From the NCBI RefSeq assembly GCF_014855495.1, contig NZ_JACYFJ010000001.1, forward strand, positions 1,426,001-1,490,000: 64,000 nucleotides of DNA, written 5' to 3'. Below, piece by piece: positions 26,501-34,235 of this stretch. How positions within the stretch are numbered: position 1 is the first letter of the stretch; each line of letters begins with the position of its first letter. The notes beneath the pieces are model-generated. The model was not told the origin of the DNA. It ran no database searches and worked only from the letters and a program-made list of their open reading frames with translations. The position numbers and the translations under genes are program-made. Source of the stretch: Euzebyella saccharophila (GTDB lineage: Bacteria > Bacteroidota > Bacteroidia > Flavobacteriales > Flavobacteriaceae).

Positions 26501-29500
26501 TCATCAATTTTCACTTTGAAGGTCTTGCTATTTCCGTTCAGCGTAATGATACGTTCATCAACTTTTTTACCGTCTTTTTCGACAAATACAGAAACGCTCA
26601 AATCATCGGCATTACTCGAGAGAGTGATTTCTGCGGTATCACCTATTTCGTAATTTTCTTGGTCAGTACTTATATCAAAAAGTTGATTATCGGCAACAAC
26701 TTTATCTTTTTCGCTATGTAGGGTTGTGAATGCTTTATCATTTACTTCGTTGCCAAATTTATCTTTGGTTTCAAGCTGTAATACATACTTTCCAGAGGTC
26801 CATTTTTGAATGCCTTCCAATTGAATCTTGGTGGTTTTTTCAGTATCAAAATTCAGTTCTTTAACCACTTTACCCATTGGCCAGTTTCTGAAATCTTGTT
26901 CATCTTTATAGGCATCGTGAGGAAAAAGCTCTTTAAAATCTTCTTTGTTCCAATTTTGATAGTCAGGTGCTGGCCAAGGTCTTTGCCTTAAAACGTAGTT
27001 GGGCGCAGACAATTTGTAAATCTTTATAATCCCTTTCACGGGCACGAACTCCCCATTTAGATTGGTAGTACTGATGGTTAAATTGGTTGTTTTTGGGTCT
27101 TTTTGGAGGTTCTCAGCAACCTGAATTTGTGCGTTTAGGGAGTGATAGCCTACTTTTACGGTCTGCGAGGTACTCTGTGTCTCTCCATTAATGTCCGTTA
27201 CATCGGCTGTGATTTCATATTCAAAAGTTGGTAGGGAGGACTTAGGAACGGAAGCATCGGGTAAGGCTTTAAAGGTAATGTGATAATTCCCGTTGGCATC
27301 CGTAAGGGTCTCACCATGGGTAATCTCTTGTTCGGAACCTCTGAAAATAGGACGTGACCAATAGTACCACCTAGGAAATTGAACCGTACGTTTAACTTTA
27401 TAAGTGACTTTGGCCTGGGTGATGTTGCTTCCGGCATAGGACTGTGCCTTTCCGGTAACGGTCACGCTGTCATTTACTTTATAGGTTTCTTTAACAGGAT
27501 TGAAATTGGTTTGAAATTTTGGTCTTTTATATTCCTCCACTGAAAAGGTGGTATATCCATCCAGATTTAAATTTTCCCCGTCCGCCTCAAGACTGAAGCT
27601 GCCGGTCAAAACAGAGGTAGGAATGATAAATTCTCCTGAAAATGAACCAAATTCATTGGTCTTGGCTTTTTGCGTGCCAAGGGTTTGTCCGTTTACATCT
27701 ATGAGGTTTACATTGACCATGGTATTGGTCAGTACAACAGATTTCTCATCCTTGGTAGAAATGGCAATTCCTTTGTAATGGAGTGGCTGCCCAGGTCTAT
27801 AAATACTTCGGTCCGTAAAAAGGAAGCATCGGTAGTCTTCCGAAATTTCGTTCTGCTCGTAAGCTTCATTTATGTAATACTCTCCAAATACCGCTATTTC
27901 GTCTCCGTATTCGACCTCAATTTTCACATTGCTCCAATACTCTTTTGTTGGTGAAACGGTCACCCTTCCCATGGCATCCGTGGTTGCCGTCTTTTGCATT
28001 TTAGGTTGGTTGTAGTTTTTTAAATAACTGAAGTTAACCTTGGCGCCCACAAGAGGCTTTCCGTTAATTCGATTGATGAACTGGTAAGAAGTTTCCTGAT
28101 TTTTCTTGGTTTCTACCACGGCAATATCTGTAACCTGAATTTCACTGAATCCAAAGGTGTTGCTTTCTCCAAGGGTGGTAGCAAGTATGATGTATCTACC
28201 GTTCACTAGGGGCGGCAGCTCAATTTCAATGCCGTGTTGCTGATAGTCCCCTTGATTTTTTAGCGTGGCCGACCAACTTGTTTCTGTTTTTAAGTTTTGA
28301 ATGAAGGAAAGCCGTTTTTCCTGCGGATGGATTTTCTGAAGTGCTTCCAATTCCTTCTCCGAAATTTTGTGGGCCGAAAGCTTTAGACCTTTTATATTCT
28401 TATACTTGACCAGTAAGCGGGCGGTTTTGTTGGTAGGCAAGAATTTTTCAGTAGTCAACTGTAAACTTTCTGCTTTTACTTGCGATTGTAGCGCTTTGCA
28501 TTTTTCGGCTCCATAACTATCCGGAAATTTTGCCAATACCTGCTGACAGATTTCGATGGCTTCTTTTTGTTTCCACTGAGCATCCGGATTGTTTTCCGGT
28601 TTATAGGCATTACCTTGGTTATGAAGCTGCTGGGCAATTTCATACTGGTACAAGGCGGAAACTTCATGGTGTTGAAGGCTTTCGGCAGTATTTTTCAATA
28701 CCTCTACATATCTTTCCTCCTTCTTTTCAAATACGGCGTTCTGAAAGATGAATTTTAAGCGTTCAATATCTACATGGGCCAAAGCGGACGGCTCCGGATC
28801 TTGAAAATGGAATTGCACTAAACCTTGAAAGGTCTGCAATGCCTTCAACTGAAGAGATGTAGAATCTTTGGATGAAATGGGCCTTTGCGCAAAATCATAT
28901 GCCTCGCAAAGCAAATTCTCATTAGTAATTTCAAATTTATAGGAAGGTTGATTGATACTGTTTTCACTGGTTTTATAAAAATCAAGGGCATTGTAAGCCA
29001 ATAAATCGTACAGCGTAGGCCGGTATTTTTCTGAATTTTCCTGTTTATGTATAATGGCATCAAAATCCTTTAAACTGGCGTTCTGAAGTATTTTGCTCTC
29101 TTTGAGACTTTTTTCAAAATGGTAGGTGATTTCAGAGAAAAGCGTGGTTACGTCCCAAGTTCTAAAATCTTCAGGGTTTACTTTTGAAGTGGTTTCCGTT
29201 CTGTTATAGATTCTATATCTATTTTGCTGAACATACTGCCAATACAAATTGGCCAAATAGCTATGGAGAATATTCTTGGTAGGGGAAGTCGCTTTATCTA
29301 TTTCCTCCTTAAAATCTTGAATAATCTTTAATTGCGCCTCTTCCTCCAAAACCAAGGCATACTTAGAAGCGTAGAGCAATGCTTTAACAGTTTGTGGGCT
29401 GTTGTTTTCCTTTTGGGATTTTGCCTGAATACCCTGAACCACTTTATAGGCCGATTGGGTAAGTTGCTCCATTTCAAGCTTGTCTACCTGCTTCCAAAGT

Positions 29501-29580
29501 TGCTCGTATGATTCGCCTTTTTGTGCTTGAGACATTTGTGAAAAGATTATAAGGGTCAAGATTATATTGAAATATTTCAT
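23542..29580 (-). CDS. Bacterial alpha-2-macroglobulin family protein with thioester motif
   Basis: A 2012-residue exported protein with signal peptide MKYFNIILTLIIFSQMSQAQ. After a helical/TPR-like N-terminal region of about 350 residues come MG-type beta domains, including FLFTDRSIYRPGQPLHYKGI. The A2M domain follows (FFYPHLQTDKEGNVSFSFTSPEALTRWKLQLLAHT). Then the thioester site PYECSEQIFSRFYA has Cys1468-x-Glu-Gln, intact for an internal Cys-Gln bond, and an alpha-helical toroid follows. Between the MG and A2M parts is a low-complexity Met/Ala/Ser/Glu-rich stretch that could be the bait region. It should trap proteases in the periplasm. No pbpC is adjacent, unlike in many Proteobacteria. 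Confidence 0.92.
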   Translation of the reverse strand: MKYFNIILTLIIFSQMSQAQKGESYEQLWKQVDKLEMEQLTQSAYKVVQGIQAKSQKENNSPQTVKALLYASKYALVLEEEAQLKIIQDFKEEIDKATSPTKNILHSYLANLYWQYVQQNRYRIYNRTETTSKVNPEDFRTWDVTTLFSEITYHFEKSLKESKILQNASLKDFDAIIHKQENSEKYRPTLYDLLAYNALDFYKTSENSINQPSYKFEITNENLLCEAYDFAQRPISSKDSTSLQLKALQTFQGLVQFHFQDPEPSALAHVDIERLKFIFQNAVFEKKEERYVEVLKNTAESLQHHEVSALYQYEIAQQLHNQGNAYKPENNPDAQWKQKEAIEICQQVLAKFPDSYGAEKCKALQSQVKAESLQLTTEKFLPTNKTARLLVKYKNIKGLKLSAHKISEKELEALQKIHPQEKRLSFIQNLKTETSWSATLKNQGDYQQHGIEIELPPLVNGRYIILATTLGESNTFGFSEIQVTDIAVVETKKNQETSYQFINRINGKPLVGAKVNFSYLKNYNQPKMQKTATTDAMGRVTVSPTKEYWSNVKIEVEYGDEIAVFGEYYINEAYEQNEISEDYRCFLFTDRSIYRPGQPLHYKGIAISTKDEKSVVLTNTMVNVNLIDVNGQTLGTQKAKTNEFGSFSGEFIIPTSVLTGSFSLEADGENLNLDGYTTFSVEEYKRPKFQTNFNPVKETYKVNDSVTVTGKAQSYAGSNITQAKVTYKVKRTVQFPRWYYWSRPIFRGSEQEITHGETLTDANGNYHITFKALPDASVPKSSLPTFEYEITADVTDINGETQSTSQTVKVGYHSLNAQIQVAENLQKDPKTTNLTISTTNLNGEFVPVKGIIKIYKLSAPNYVLRQRPWPAPDYQNWNKEDFKELFPHDAYKDEQDFRNWPMGKVVKELNFDTEKTTKIQLEGIQKWTSGKYVLQLETKDKFGNEVNDKAFTTLHSEKDKVVADNQLFDISTDQENYEIGDTAEITLSSNADDLSVSVFVEKDGKKVDERIITLNGNSKTFKVKIDEADLGGFAINYTYAAYNSFESGSLLISVPYPKTDLEIETLTFRDKIAPGSEESWSFKIKGPNGDQISSELLASMYDASLDAFRPHSWSFNPLYRPIYYSQSYANAHTSFGNSSFRTYLDNDLYHYKSQGFDGLNFFGLYFSGGYNMRMRGMVSKSAPVAMAAMDAEADMAGQALEEVVQVGQSPKKEKSSVENASEPSSEEKEGLSVVSVRTNLQETAFFYPHLQTDKEGNVSFSFTSPEALTRWKLQLLAHTKNLNSTVTSMETLTQKELMVIPNAPRFLREGDEIQISTKIANLTNQSLSGSVYIELTDAVNGKDLTPQLLAETTERNFKVDSSGNTQASWRLQIPEGLQAVQYKIVAKAGDYSDGEQNLLPVLTNRMLVTETLPMWVKGNETKKFELTKLKENSSSSLEHHKLTLEVTSNPAWYAVQALPYLMEYPYECSEQIFSRFYANTLASHIINSNPRMKNVFEQWKGTGALKSNLEKNEELKSLLIQETPWLRDAQSESEQKKRIALLFELNNLKAQQTTTLAKLVQNQKASGAWAWFQNGPDNRTITQHIVTGLGHLKKLQVAFAFEQSNLESSIQRALQYLDDEFVEEYEQMKKHSTDLDKNHLSQSQIHYLYMRSFFNDYKTSVKLEKTMDYYWSQAKKYWTKQSLYSKGLLALSLSRHGYNKTAQLILRSLKENSVFNEELGRYWKNNTASWYWYQAPIETQSLLIEAFEEITQDTQTVDELKIWLLKNKQTNQWATTKATTEAIYSLLLSGSDWVSVTDAVEVTVGNKMIDPSQLENVRTEAGTGYFKTSWESSEIKPEMAQVEMTKKGDGISWGALYWQYFEDLDKITSAETPLKLKKQLFLKTNTDTGEKLVEITNSTNLKVGDLVRVRIELRSDREMEFIHMKDMRAAGFEPVNVLSSYKWQDGLGYYESTKDASTNFFFDRLPKGTFVFEYDLRVNNAGEFSNGITTIQNMYAPEFSSQSEGTRVKVNG

Positions 29581-29794
29581 ATATCTAAAATTACGGGATA
29601 AAACTGCTCAAAATCGATGCCAATTGAAATTTTAAATGAGCAAAAGAGGGCGATAAATGAGGGAAAACGGACTTTCAATTAGTGCAATACATGGTAAAGC
29701 TCTAGATTAAATGAGTCAAGAAAAATCGGATTAAGAAACTTATGAACTTCAACGAGAGACTAGTTTTGTTGAAAATTCTAACCCCCCGATAATC

Positions 29795-29893
29795 ATGGAT
29801 AATTTTTTAGGTTCCTGGGCTACTTCGCTCAAATCATCATTGGTCTTACTTTTTTTTCTCGTATCCTTACTGATAATAGCTTCCTACACCTAG
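29795..29893 (+). CDS. Possible 32-residue single-helix membrane peptide
   Basis: A short open frame in the 309-bp gap between the macroglobulin and SDR genes, facing away from the first. It begins MDNFLGSWATSLKSS and continues with one clean hydrophobic helix (LVLLFFLVSLLIIASY) to a TAG that overlaps the SDR stop region by 4 bp. A TAGTTTTG box at 29761-29768 matches the -7 consensus and would give a leader of about 20-25 nt; no -33 element or Shine-Dalgarno is seen. The amphipathic/Trp start plus helix is typical of real small membrane proteins, but chance cannot be excluded. Nothing else is recognisable in this gap. Confidence 0.35.
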   Translation: MDNFLGSWATSLKSSLVLLFFLVSLLIIASYT

Positions 29894-30675
29894 AGGCTTT
29901 TTAACAATCCGCCGTCAATTGGAATTTGTGTACCGGTAATATAAGCGGCATTGTCCGAAGCCAAGAAGGTGGCTAAGTAACCATATTCCTTTGGGTTACC
30001 AATTCGTTTTACGGGAACCTTCTCTTCCATATCGGCTCTTACCTCGGATTGGTCAATTCCTAATTGCTCCGCCTTTTTTGCATTCAGCTGGGCGATTCTT
30101 TCGGTATCAAAATAACCGGTTAGCACGCTGTTCACCGTAATGTTGTAGGGTCCCACATCTGAGGCCAATGATTTGGCCCAGGTGACCACAGCGGCGCGAA
30201 TGGTATTCGAAAGCGCCAAATAGGAAAGAGGCTCTTTTACTGATACCGAAGCAACATTGATAATACGTCCCCATTTGGTTTTCTTCATCTGCTCCAGTGC
30301 TAATTCGGTCGTGAAAACCACCGATTTAAATAGGAGGTCAAACGCTTGTTGATAATCGTCCGTATTTTTCTCTAAGGTATTTCCTGCAGCGGGCCCTTGC
30401 GTATTGTTCACCAAAATATCCACTGAATTATTCGCAAAATATTGGGAAATCGTCTTTTTATATCCTTCCAAATCTGAAAAATCAACTTTCAAAAATTGAT
30501 GCGATTGCCCTTGGTCCGTTGGCAATTCCGAAACAATTTGCGCCAGTTTATTTTCACTACGGGCCATTAGGGTAACGCTGGCACCGCTTTCCGCCAATTG
30601 TTGTGCGATGGCCTTACCGATTCCACCACTGCTACCTCCAACCAATGCTTTTTTATTCTCAAGGGATATATTCAT
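29890..30675 (-). CDS. SDR family protein with altered catalytic motif
   Basis: A 261-residue short-chain dehydrogenase/reductase fold. The NAD(P) site GGSSGGIG (residues 13-20), the NNTQG form of the NNAG motif and catalytic-type Ser143 are present. The active site reads Y152-L-A-L-S-N instead of YxxxK, so the lysine that completes the SDR triad is a serine. The ALSNTIRAAVVTWAKSLA helix resembles a divergent FabG-like subfamily with LSN in place of the usual motif. The C terminus YITGTQIPIDGGLL is classical. Reductase activity on a ketone is thus uncertain. It lies 17 bases downstream of a cupin gene on the same strand and is probably cotranscribed. Confidence 0.85.
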   Translation of the reverse strand: MNISLENKKALVGGSSGGIGKAIAQQLAESGASVTLMARSENKLAQIVSELPTDQGQSHQFLKVDFSDLEGYKKTISQYFANNSVDILVNNTQGPAAGNTLEKNTDDYQQAFDLLFKSVVFTTELALEQMKKTKWGRIINVASVSVKEPLSYLALSNTIRAAVVTWAKSLASDVGPYNITVNSVLTGYFDTERIAQLNAKKAEQLGIDQSEVRADMEEKVPVKRIGNPKEYGYLATFLASDNAAYITGTQIPIDGGLLKSL

Positions 30676-30692
30676 GATTCTATCAACTAATT

Positions 30693-31010
30693 TTATTTGT
30701 ATTCTTCCCGAACGGGACTAAAAACATCCATGAGTTTACAGGCGGTAAGCGCCTTTCCGCTATGTACGGCGAATGATGGGATTACCACCACATCATTTGG
30801 GTTGTAAATTTTAGTGACCCCATCTACCGTGAACTCAAATTGGCCTTCAAGCACCTGCATAACCTGTTCATGCTCATGCGAGTGCTCTGGTACTTGAGCC
30901 CCTTTTTCAACATTCCAGTACGCAATGGAAAGTTTTTCACCATGAATCATTTTTGCATGGTAGCCTGGCATTATTTCTTTTACGGGTATGTGTTGAAGAT
31001 TGTAATTCAT
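30693..31010 (-). CDS. Small cupin-domain protein
   Basis: A 105-residue single-domain cupin. Cupin motif 1 is PEHSHEHEQVMQVLEGQFEF (His43, His45 and a Glu/Gln as metal ligands). Motif 2 is PNDVVVIPSFAVHSG, with the last ligand His. The frame is open further upstream to 31052, but the ATG at 31010 starts the conserved sequence (MNYNLQHIPVKEI). No signal peptide is present. Such small cupins include isomerases, dioxygenases and sensor-like binders; the substrate is unknown. The SDR gene follows, so both may act on one metabolite. Confidence 0.85.
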   Translation of the reverse strand: MNYNLQHIPVKEIMPGYHAKMIHGEKLSIAYWNVEKGAQVPEHSHEHEQVMQVLEGQFEFTVDGVTKIYNPNDVVVIPSFAVHSGKALTACKLMDVFSPVREEYK

Positions 31011-31057
31011 AGAGGTATTTTCTGCCTCTAAGATACGTGAATGAGTAACCAATAACG

Positions 31058-31090
31058 AAAAACCACAACGATATTATCGCTGGGGTTTTT
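31058..31090. terminator. Rho-independent terminator after the type IX-linked operon
   Basis: A 15-nt stem (outer AAAAACC paired with GGTTTTT, two internal mismatches) with an ATT loop. On the minus strand it ends in a T-run. It lies 18 bases past the OmpA-family stop and upstream of the cupin gene. Confidence 0.8.
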
Positions 31091-31108
31091 AGAAAGTCAA
31101 TTAATATT

Positions 31109-33268
31109 TTAGTTCCACTGGACCACTACCAATTCGCAGCGACGGTTCCACTCATGGTCTTCTTCGGTACAGCTGTTTTCGGTTTCACAGTGCACAATAG
31201 GTTGTGACTCTCCATAGCCTTTTGAAATGACCCTTTCTTTATCAATACCATTTTTGACCAAGTACTCTTTGGCGGCATCGGCCCTTTTTTGGGAAAGTTC
31301 CCGGTTGTAATTACTATTACCTCGAATATCGGTATGAGTTCCTATTTCCAGTACCATACCCGGGTGATCTTTCATTATTTTCACCACTTTATCCAAACGT
31401 GCCCTGGTTTCTCTTCGTAAATACCACATGCCATAATCAAAATGGATTTCGCCGGTTTGCAGTAGGGTACGTTCGTTATCTTTTACAATCCCCTCTTCTT
31501 GAGCAATGATTTTTTCTATTTCTTTTCTTCTTTGCTTTTGGGCCTTTTCTTGTGCTATGGCCTGCTTTTCTTTTTGTTCTGCTTCTTTCTTTAAACGTAC
31601 TTTTTCTTTTCTAAGTTTTTCTTGCTCAGCCTTTACTTCTAATTCTTTAATTCGTTTGGCCTCAGCAATAGCTTTTTTCGCTGCCTCCTCCTTTTCTTTT
31701 TGAAGAGCAATAGCTTTTTGCTTGGCAATCTCTACTTCCGATAACAATGCCAGGGAAGCATCTTTGACTGCTTTCCGCTTTTTGTCCGTTACAATACTTT
31801 TAGAAGCGGTTTCGTATCCTTTTTTTGTTGCCGTAATTTTATAGTTCGATGCGCATTCTACCGAAAACTTAAAGGAACCATCCACTGAGGTTGTTAAACT
31901 TTCCATGGAAGCTGCTCCTAATTTTACCAGTTCTACTTTGGCATTTGCTAATGGTTGGTTGGTGGTTTTGTCAGTAATGATGCCTGCAATGAATTGCATA
32001 CAATCCTCTATAACCAAAGGTTTGGTTTCTTTAAAGGAATAGATGTCATCACTTCCTTTGCCTGTAGGTCTGTTGGACGAAAAATACCCACTTTTACTGT
32101 CGGTGTTCAAGGCCAATGAAAAGTCGTCATAGCCACTGTTTACTGGGAACCCTAGGTTGTTTGGTCTTTGCAGTTCTCCATCCTTCATTTCCGATTTGAA
32201 AATATCTAGCAATCCGTACCCGGGATGCCCATTGGAGGCGAAATAAAGGTTGCCCTCAGCATCTATATGTGGAAACTGCTCTTTTTTGTCAGTATTGATG
32301 TTAGCTCCCAAGTTGACTGGGTTGCCATAATCGTCTTTCTGAATATCCACATAATAAAGGTCAAAACCTCCTTTTCCACCTTCACGGTCCGACGAGAAAT
32401 AGAGTTTGGTTTCATCCGGACTTAATGCAGGATGCTCTGTTGAAAAGTCATATCCGTTAAAAGGAAGCTCCTCAATATTCTTCCATTCCTCCTCTACCCA
32501 TTCCGCTTTGTAAAGCTTAAGATGACTTATTTTTTCATCGGTTTTTTGTTTGCTATTTCGGGTAAAGTATATGGTTTTTCTATCCTTGGTTATGGCAAAA
32601 GTTCCTTCGTGTAAATTGGTGTTTATCCTTTTGGAAAAGCTTTTACTTATGGTGTCACCTAACGTTAATTGTTCTAAAGGATGACTGTAAAGATCCAAAT
32701 AGTTCTGATTGTTCCATCGGTACGACTTAGACAGCATTTGATCACTTTTCTTAGAAGCCGCATAAACTAACATCGAATCGATTACTGCCGCACCAAATTC
32801 TGATGATTCGGTATTCAAAGGGAGATTTTCAATTTTAAATCGGTCGCCAATTGCCGCTATGTTATCAAGATAAGTTCTTTGACTCTTAATTAAAGCTGCC
32901 TTTTCAGGGTGCCCATTTTCGCTGTAATAGGCAATTAATACCTCGTCTGCTTGCTCGTCCTCACCAATGGCTTTTAAAGACTGGCTGAGCTTGAAATAAT
33001 AAGTCTCATCCAGTTTATCACCATAATGGTTCGCTAAATAATGGTACCAGCGTGCGGCCGATTTCATCTGAAAAGTATGGTAGTAGGAATCCGCTAGATT
33101 TTTAATGAGTTGCGAACTTTTGTTTTTTGGCAAGAGTTCTTCGTACAGCGAAATGGCATCGGCATAATAGGCCCTGCTAAAATACAGGTCGGCTCGTTTG
33201 ATATCTGCCTGGGCGCATACACTTGTAAAAGAACCCAGAACTATAAGTAAGAACAATAACTTCTTCAT
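31109..33268 (-). CDS. OmpA-family outer membrane protein with WD40/PD40-like repeats, type IX-linked
   Basis: A 719-residue exported protein starting MKKLLFLLIVLGSFTSVCAQ. After TPR-like helices (residues about 20-140) come PD40/WD40-like beta blades (TIYFTRNSK, HPALSPDETKLYFSSDREGG, GNLYFASNGHPG, SGYFSSNRP). A CarboxypepD_reg-like domain follows, then a Lys/Glu-rich coiled coil (about 150 residues), and a C-terminal OmpA domain that binds peptidoglycan (LEIGTHTDIRG, LSQKRADAAKEYLV). The longer frame from 33307 would overlap the upstream gene, so the ATG at 33268 is chosen. It follows the PorP/SprF gene by one base; this trio is a common Bacteroidota arrangement for surface export of an adhesin-like protein. 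Confidence 0.92.
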   Translation of the reverse strand: MKKLLFLLIVLGSFTSVCAQADIKRADLYFSRAYYADAISLYEELLPKNKSSQLIKNLADSYYHTFQMKSAARWYHYLANHYGDKLDETYYFKLSQSLKAIGEDEQADEVLIAYYSENGHPEKAALIKSQRTYLDNIAAIGDRFKIENLPLNTESSEFGAAVIDSMLVYAASKKSDQMLSKSYRWNNQNYLDLYSHPLEQLTLGDTISKSFSKRINTNLHEGTFAITKDRKTIYFTRNSKQKTDEKISHLKLYKAEWVEEEWKNIEELPFNGYDFSTEHPALSPDETKLYFSSDREGGKGGFDLYYVDIQKDDYGNPVNLGANINTDKKEQFPHIDAEGNLYFASNGHPGYGLLDIFKSEMKDGELQRPNNLGFPVNSGYDDFSLALNTDSKSGYFSSNRPTGKGSDDIYSFKETKPLVIEDCMQFIAGIITDKTTNQPLANAKVELVKLGAASMESLTTSVDGSFKFSVECASNYKITATKKGYETASKSIVTDKKRKAVKDASLALLSEVEIAKQKAIALQKEKEEAAKKAIAEAKRIKELEVKAEQEKLRKEKVRLKKEAEQKEKQAIAQEKAQKQRRKEIEKIIAQEEGIVKDNERTLLQTGEIHFDYGMWYLRRETRARLDKVVKIMKDHPGMVLEIGTHTDIRGNSNYNRELSQKRADAAKEYLVKNGIDKERVISKGYGESQPIVHCETENSCTEEDHEWNRRCELVVVQWN

Positions 33269-33269
33269 A

Positions 33270-34214
33270 TTAATAAAATCTGGGGGATTTGTCATAGCCT
33301 TTGCCAAGCCCTAAAAGGTCAAGGTCAAAAAGCACGAATATTTCATGGGAACCGGAGCTATAATCGCTTAAGTTCGATAAGGTATAGTCATAGGCATAGC
33401 CAATTCTCAAAGAAGGAAGAACGGCAATATTGAACATGGCACTCACAGAATCTTCCAAACGATAAGAGAGTCCGCCTTCAATGCGGTCATAAAATAGGGC
33501 ATTGAGCGAAAAGTCTGCTGTTAACGGAGCTCCTTCCACAATTTTCGCTAATACCGATGGTTTCAATTTAATATCGTTATTGAGTTCGTAAACGTAACCC
33601 GTCATAGCGAACAGGTGTATTTTTTCAGAACCTATCCGGTTGATTCCATCCCTGTTTTCCAAATGTTTTGAAGTCAATAAGTTTGGAGCTGAAAGACCAA
33701 AATAGAATTGCTGCCTGTTATAAAAAGCGCCTACTCCAATGTTAGGATAAGTGTTGTTCAGGTTGTCATTGAAAGCTTGATCATCTTGAAATTCTGGAAG
33801 CATAAAACCATTGAAATTGGTTTCAAAGGTGGTGAAGCCTCCTTTTAAGCCTAAAGAGAGGTTGCTATTTTCGGTAAGTTTTAAAATATAGGCGAAATCT
33901 GCATAAATATTATTTTCCTTTAAGGCGCCATCTCCAATATCATCCTTGACCAGAGAGATACCCATTTCTATATTGGAGCTTACCGGAGCATGAGCAAAAA
34001 AGGTAAGTGTCTCGGGGGCACCTACCGCATTCTTCCATTGCGAACGGTACAGGCCTCCAAAATTCAATCGACCCAAATCGTTTGTCGTATATGCCGGGTT
34101 GACCACACTCATGTTATACATGTATTGTGTATACTGAGGATCCTGCTGTGCAAACACCCATGACTGGGCTAGAAGCAAGAGGCCAACTATCTTTATGATT
34201 TGTTTTTTAAACAT
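33270..34214 (-). CDS. PorP/SprF family type IX secretion system membrane protein
   Basis: A 314-residue outer membrane beta-barrel-like protein with signal MFKKQIIKIVGLLLLAQS. The family start is clear (QQDPQYTQYMYNMSVVNPAYT), followed by LNFGGLYRSQWKNAVGAPETLTF and repeated amphipathic strands ending in an aromatic C terminus (SPRFY). PorP/SprF proteins are needed for export or surface attachment of a cognate large protein, usually encoded next to them. Here the cognate is the upstream 959-residue protein, which ends 21 bases before this start. The paralog cannot be named as sprF or porP itself because the genes for the gliding apparatus are absent. Confidence 0.92.
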   Translation of the reverse strand: MFKKQIIKIVGLLLLAQSWVFAQQDPQYTQYMYNMSVVNPAYTTNDLGRLNFGGLYRSQWKNAVGAPETLTFFAHAPVSSNIEMGISLVKDDIGDGALKENNIYADFAYILKLTENSNLSLGLKGGFTTFETNFNGFMLPEFQDDQAFNDNLNNTYPNIGVGAFYNRQQFYFGLSAPNLLTSKHLENRDGINRIGSEKIHLFAMTGYVYELNNDIKLKPSVLAKIVEGAPLTADFSLNALFYDRIEGGLSYRLEDSVSAMFNIAVLPSLRIGYAYDYTLSNLSDYSSGSHEIFVLFDLDLLGLGKGYDKSPRFY

Positions 34215-34235
34215 GCAATCTGTTTTTTTAGAAGA

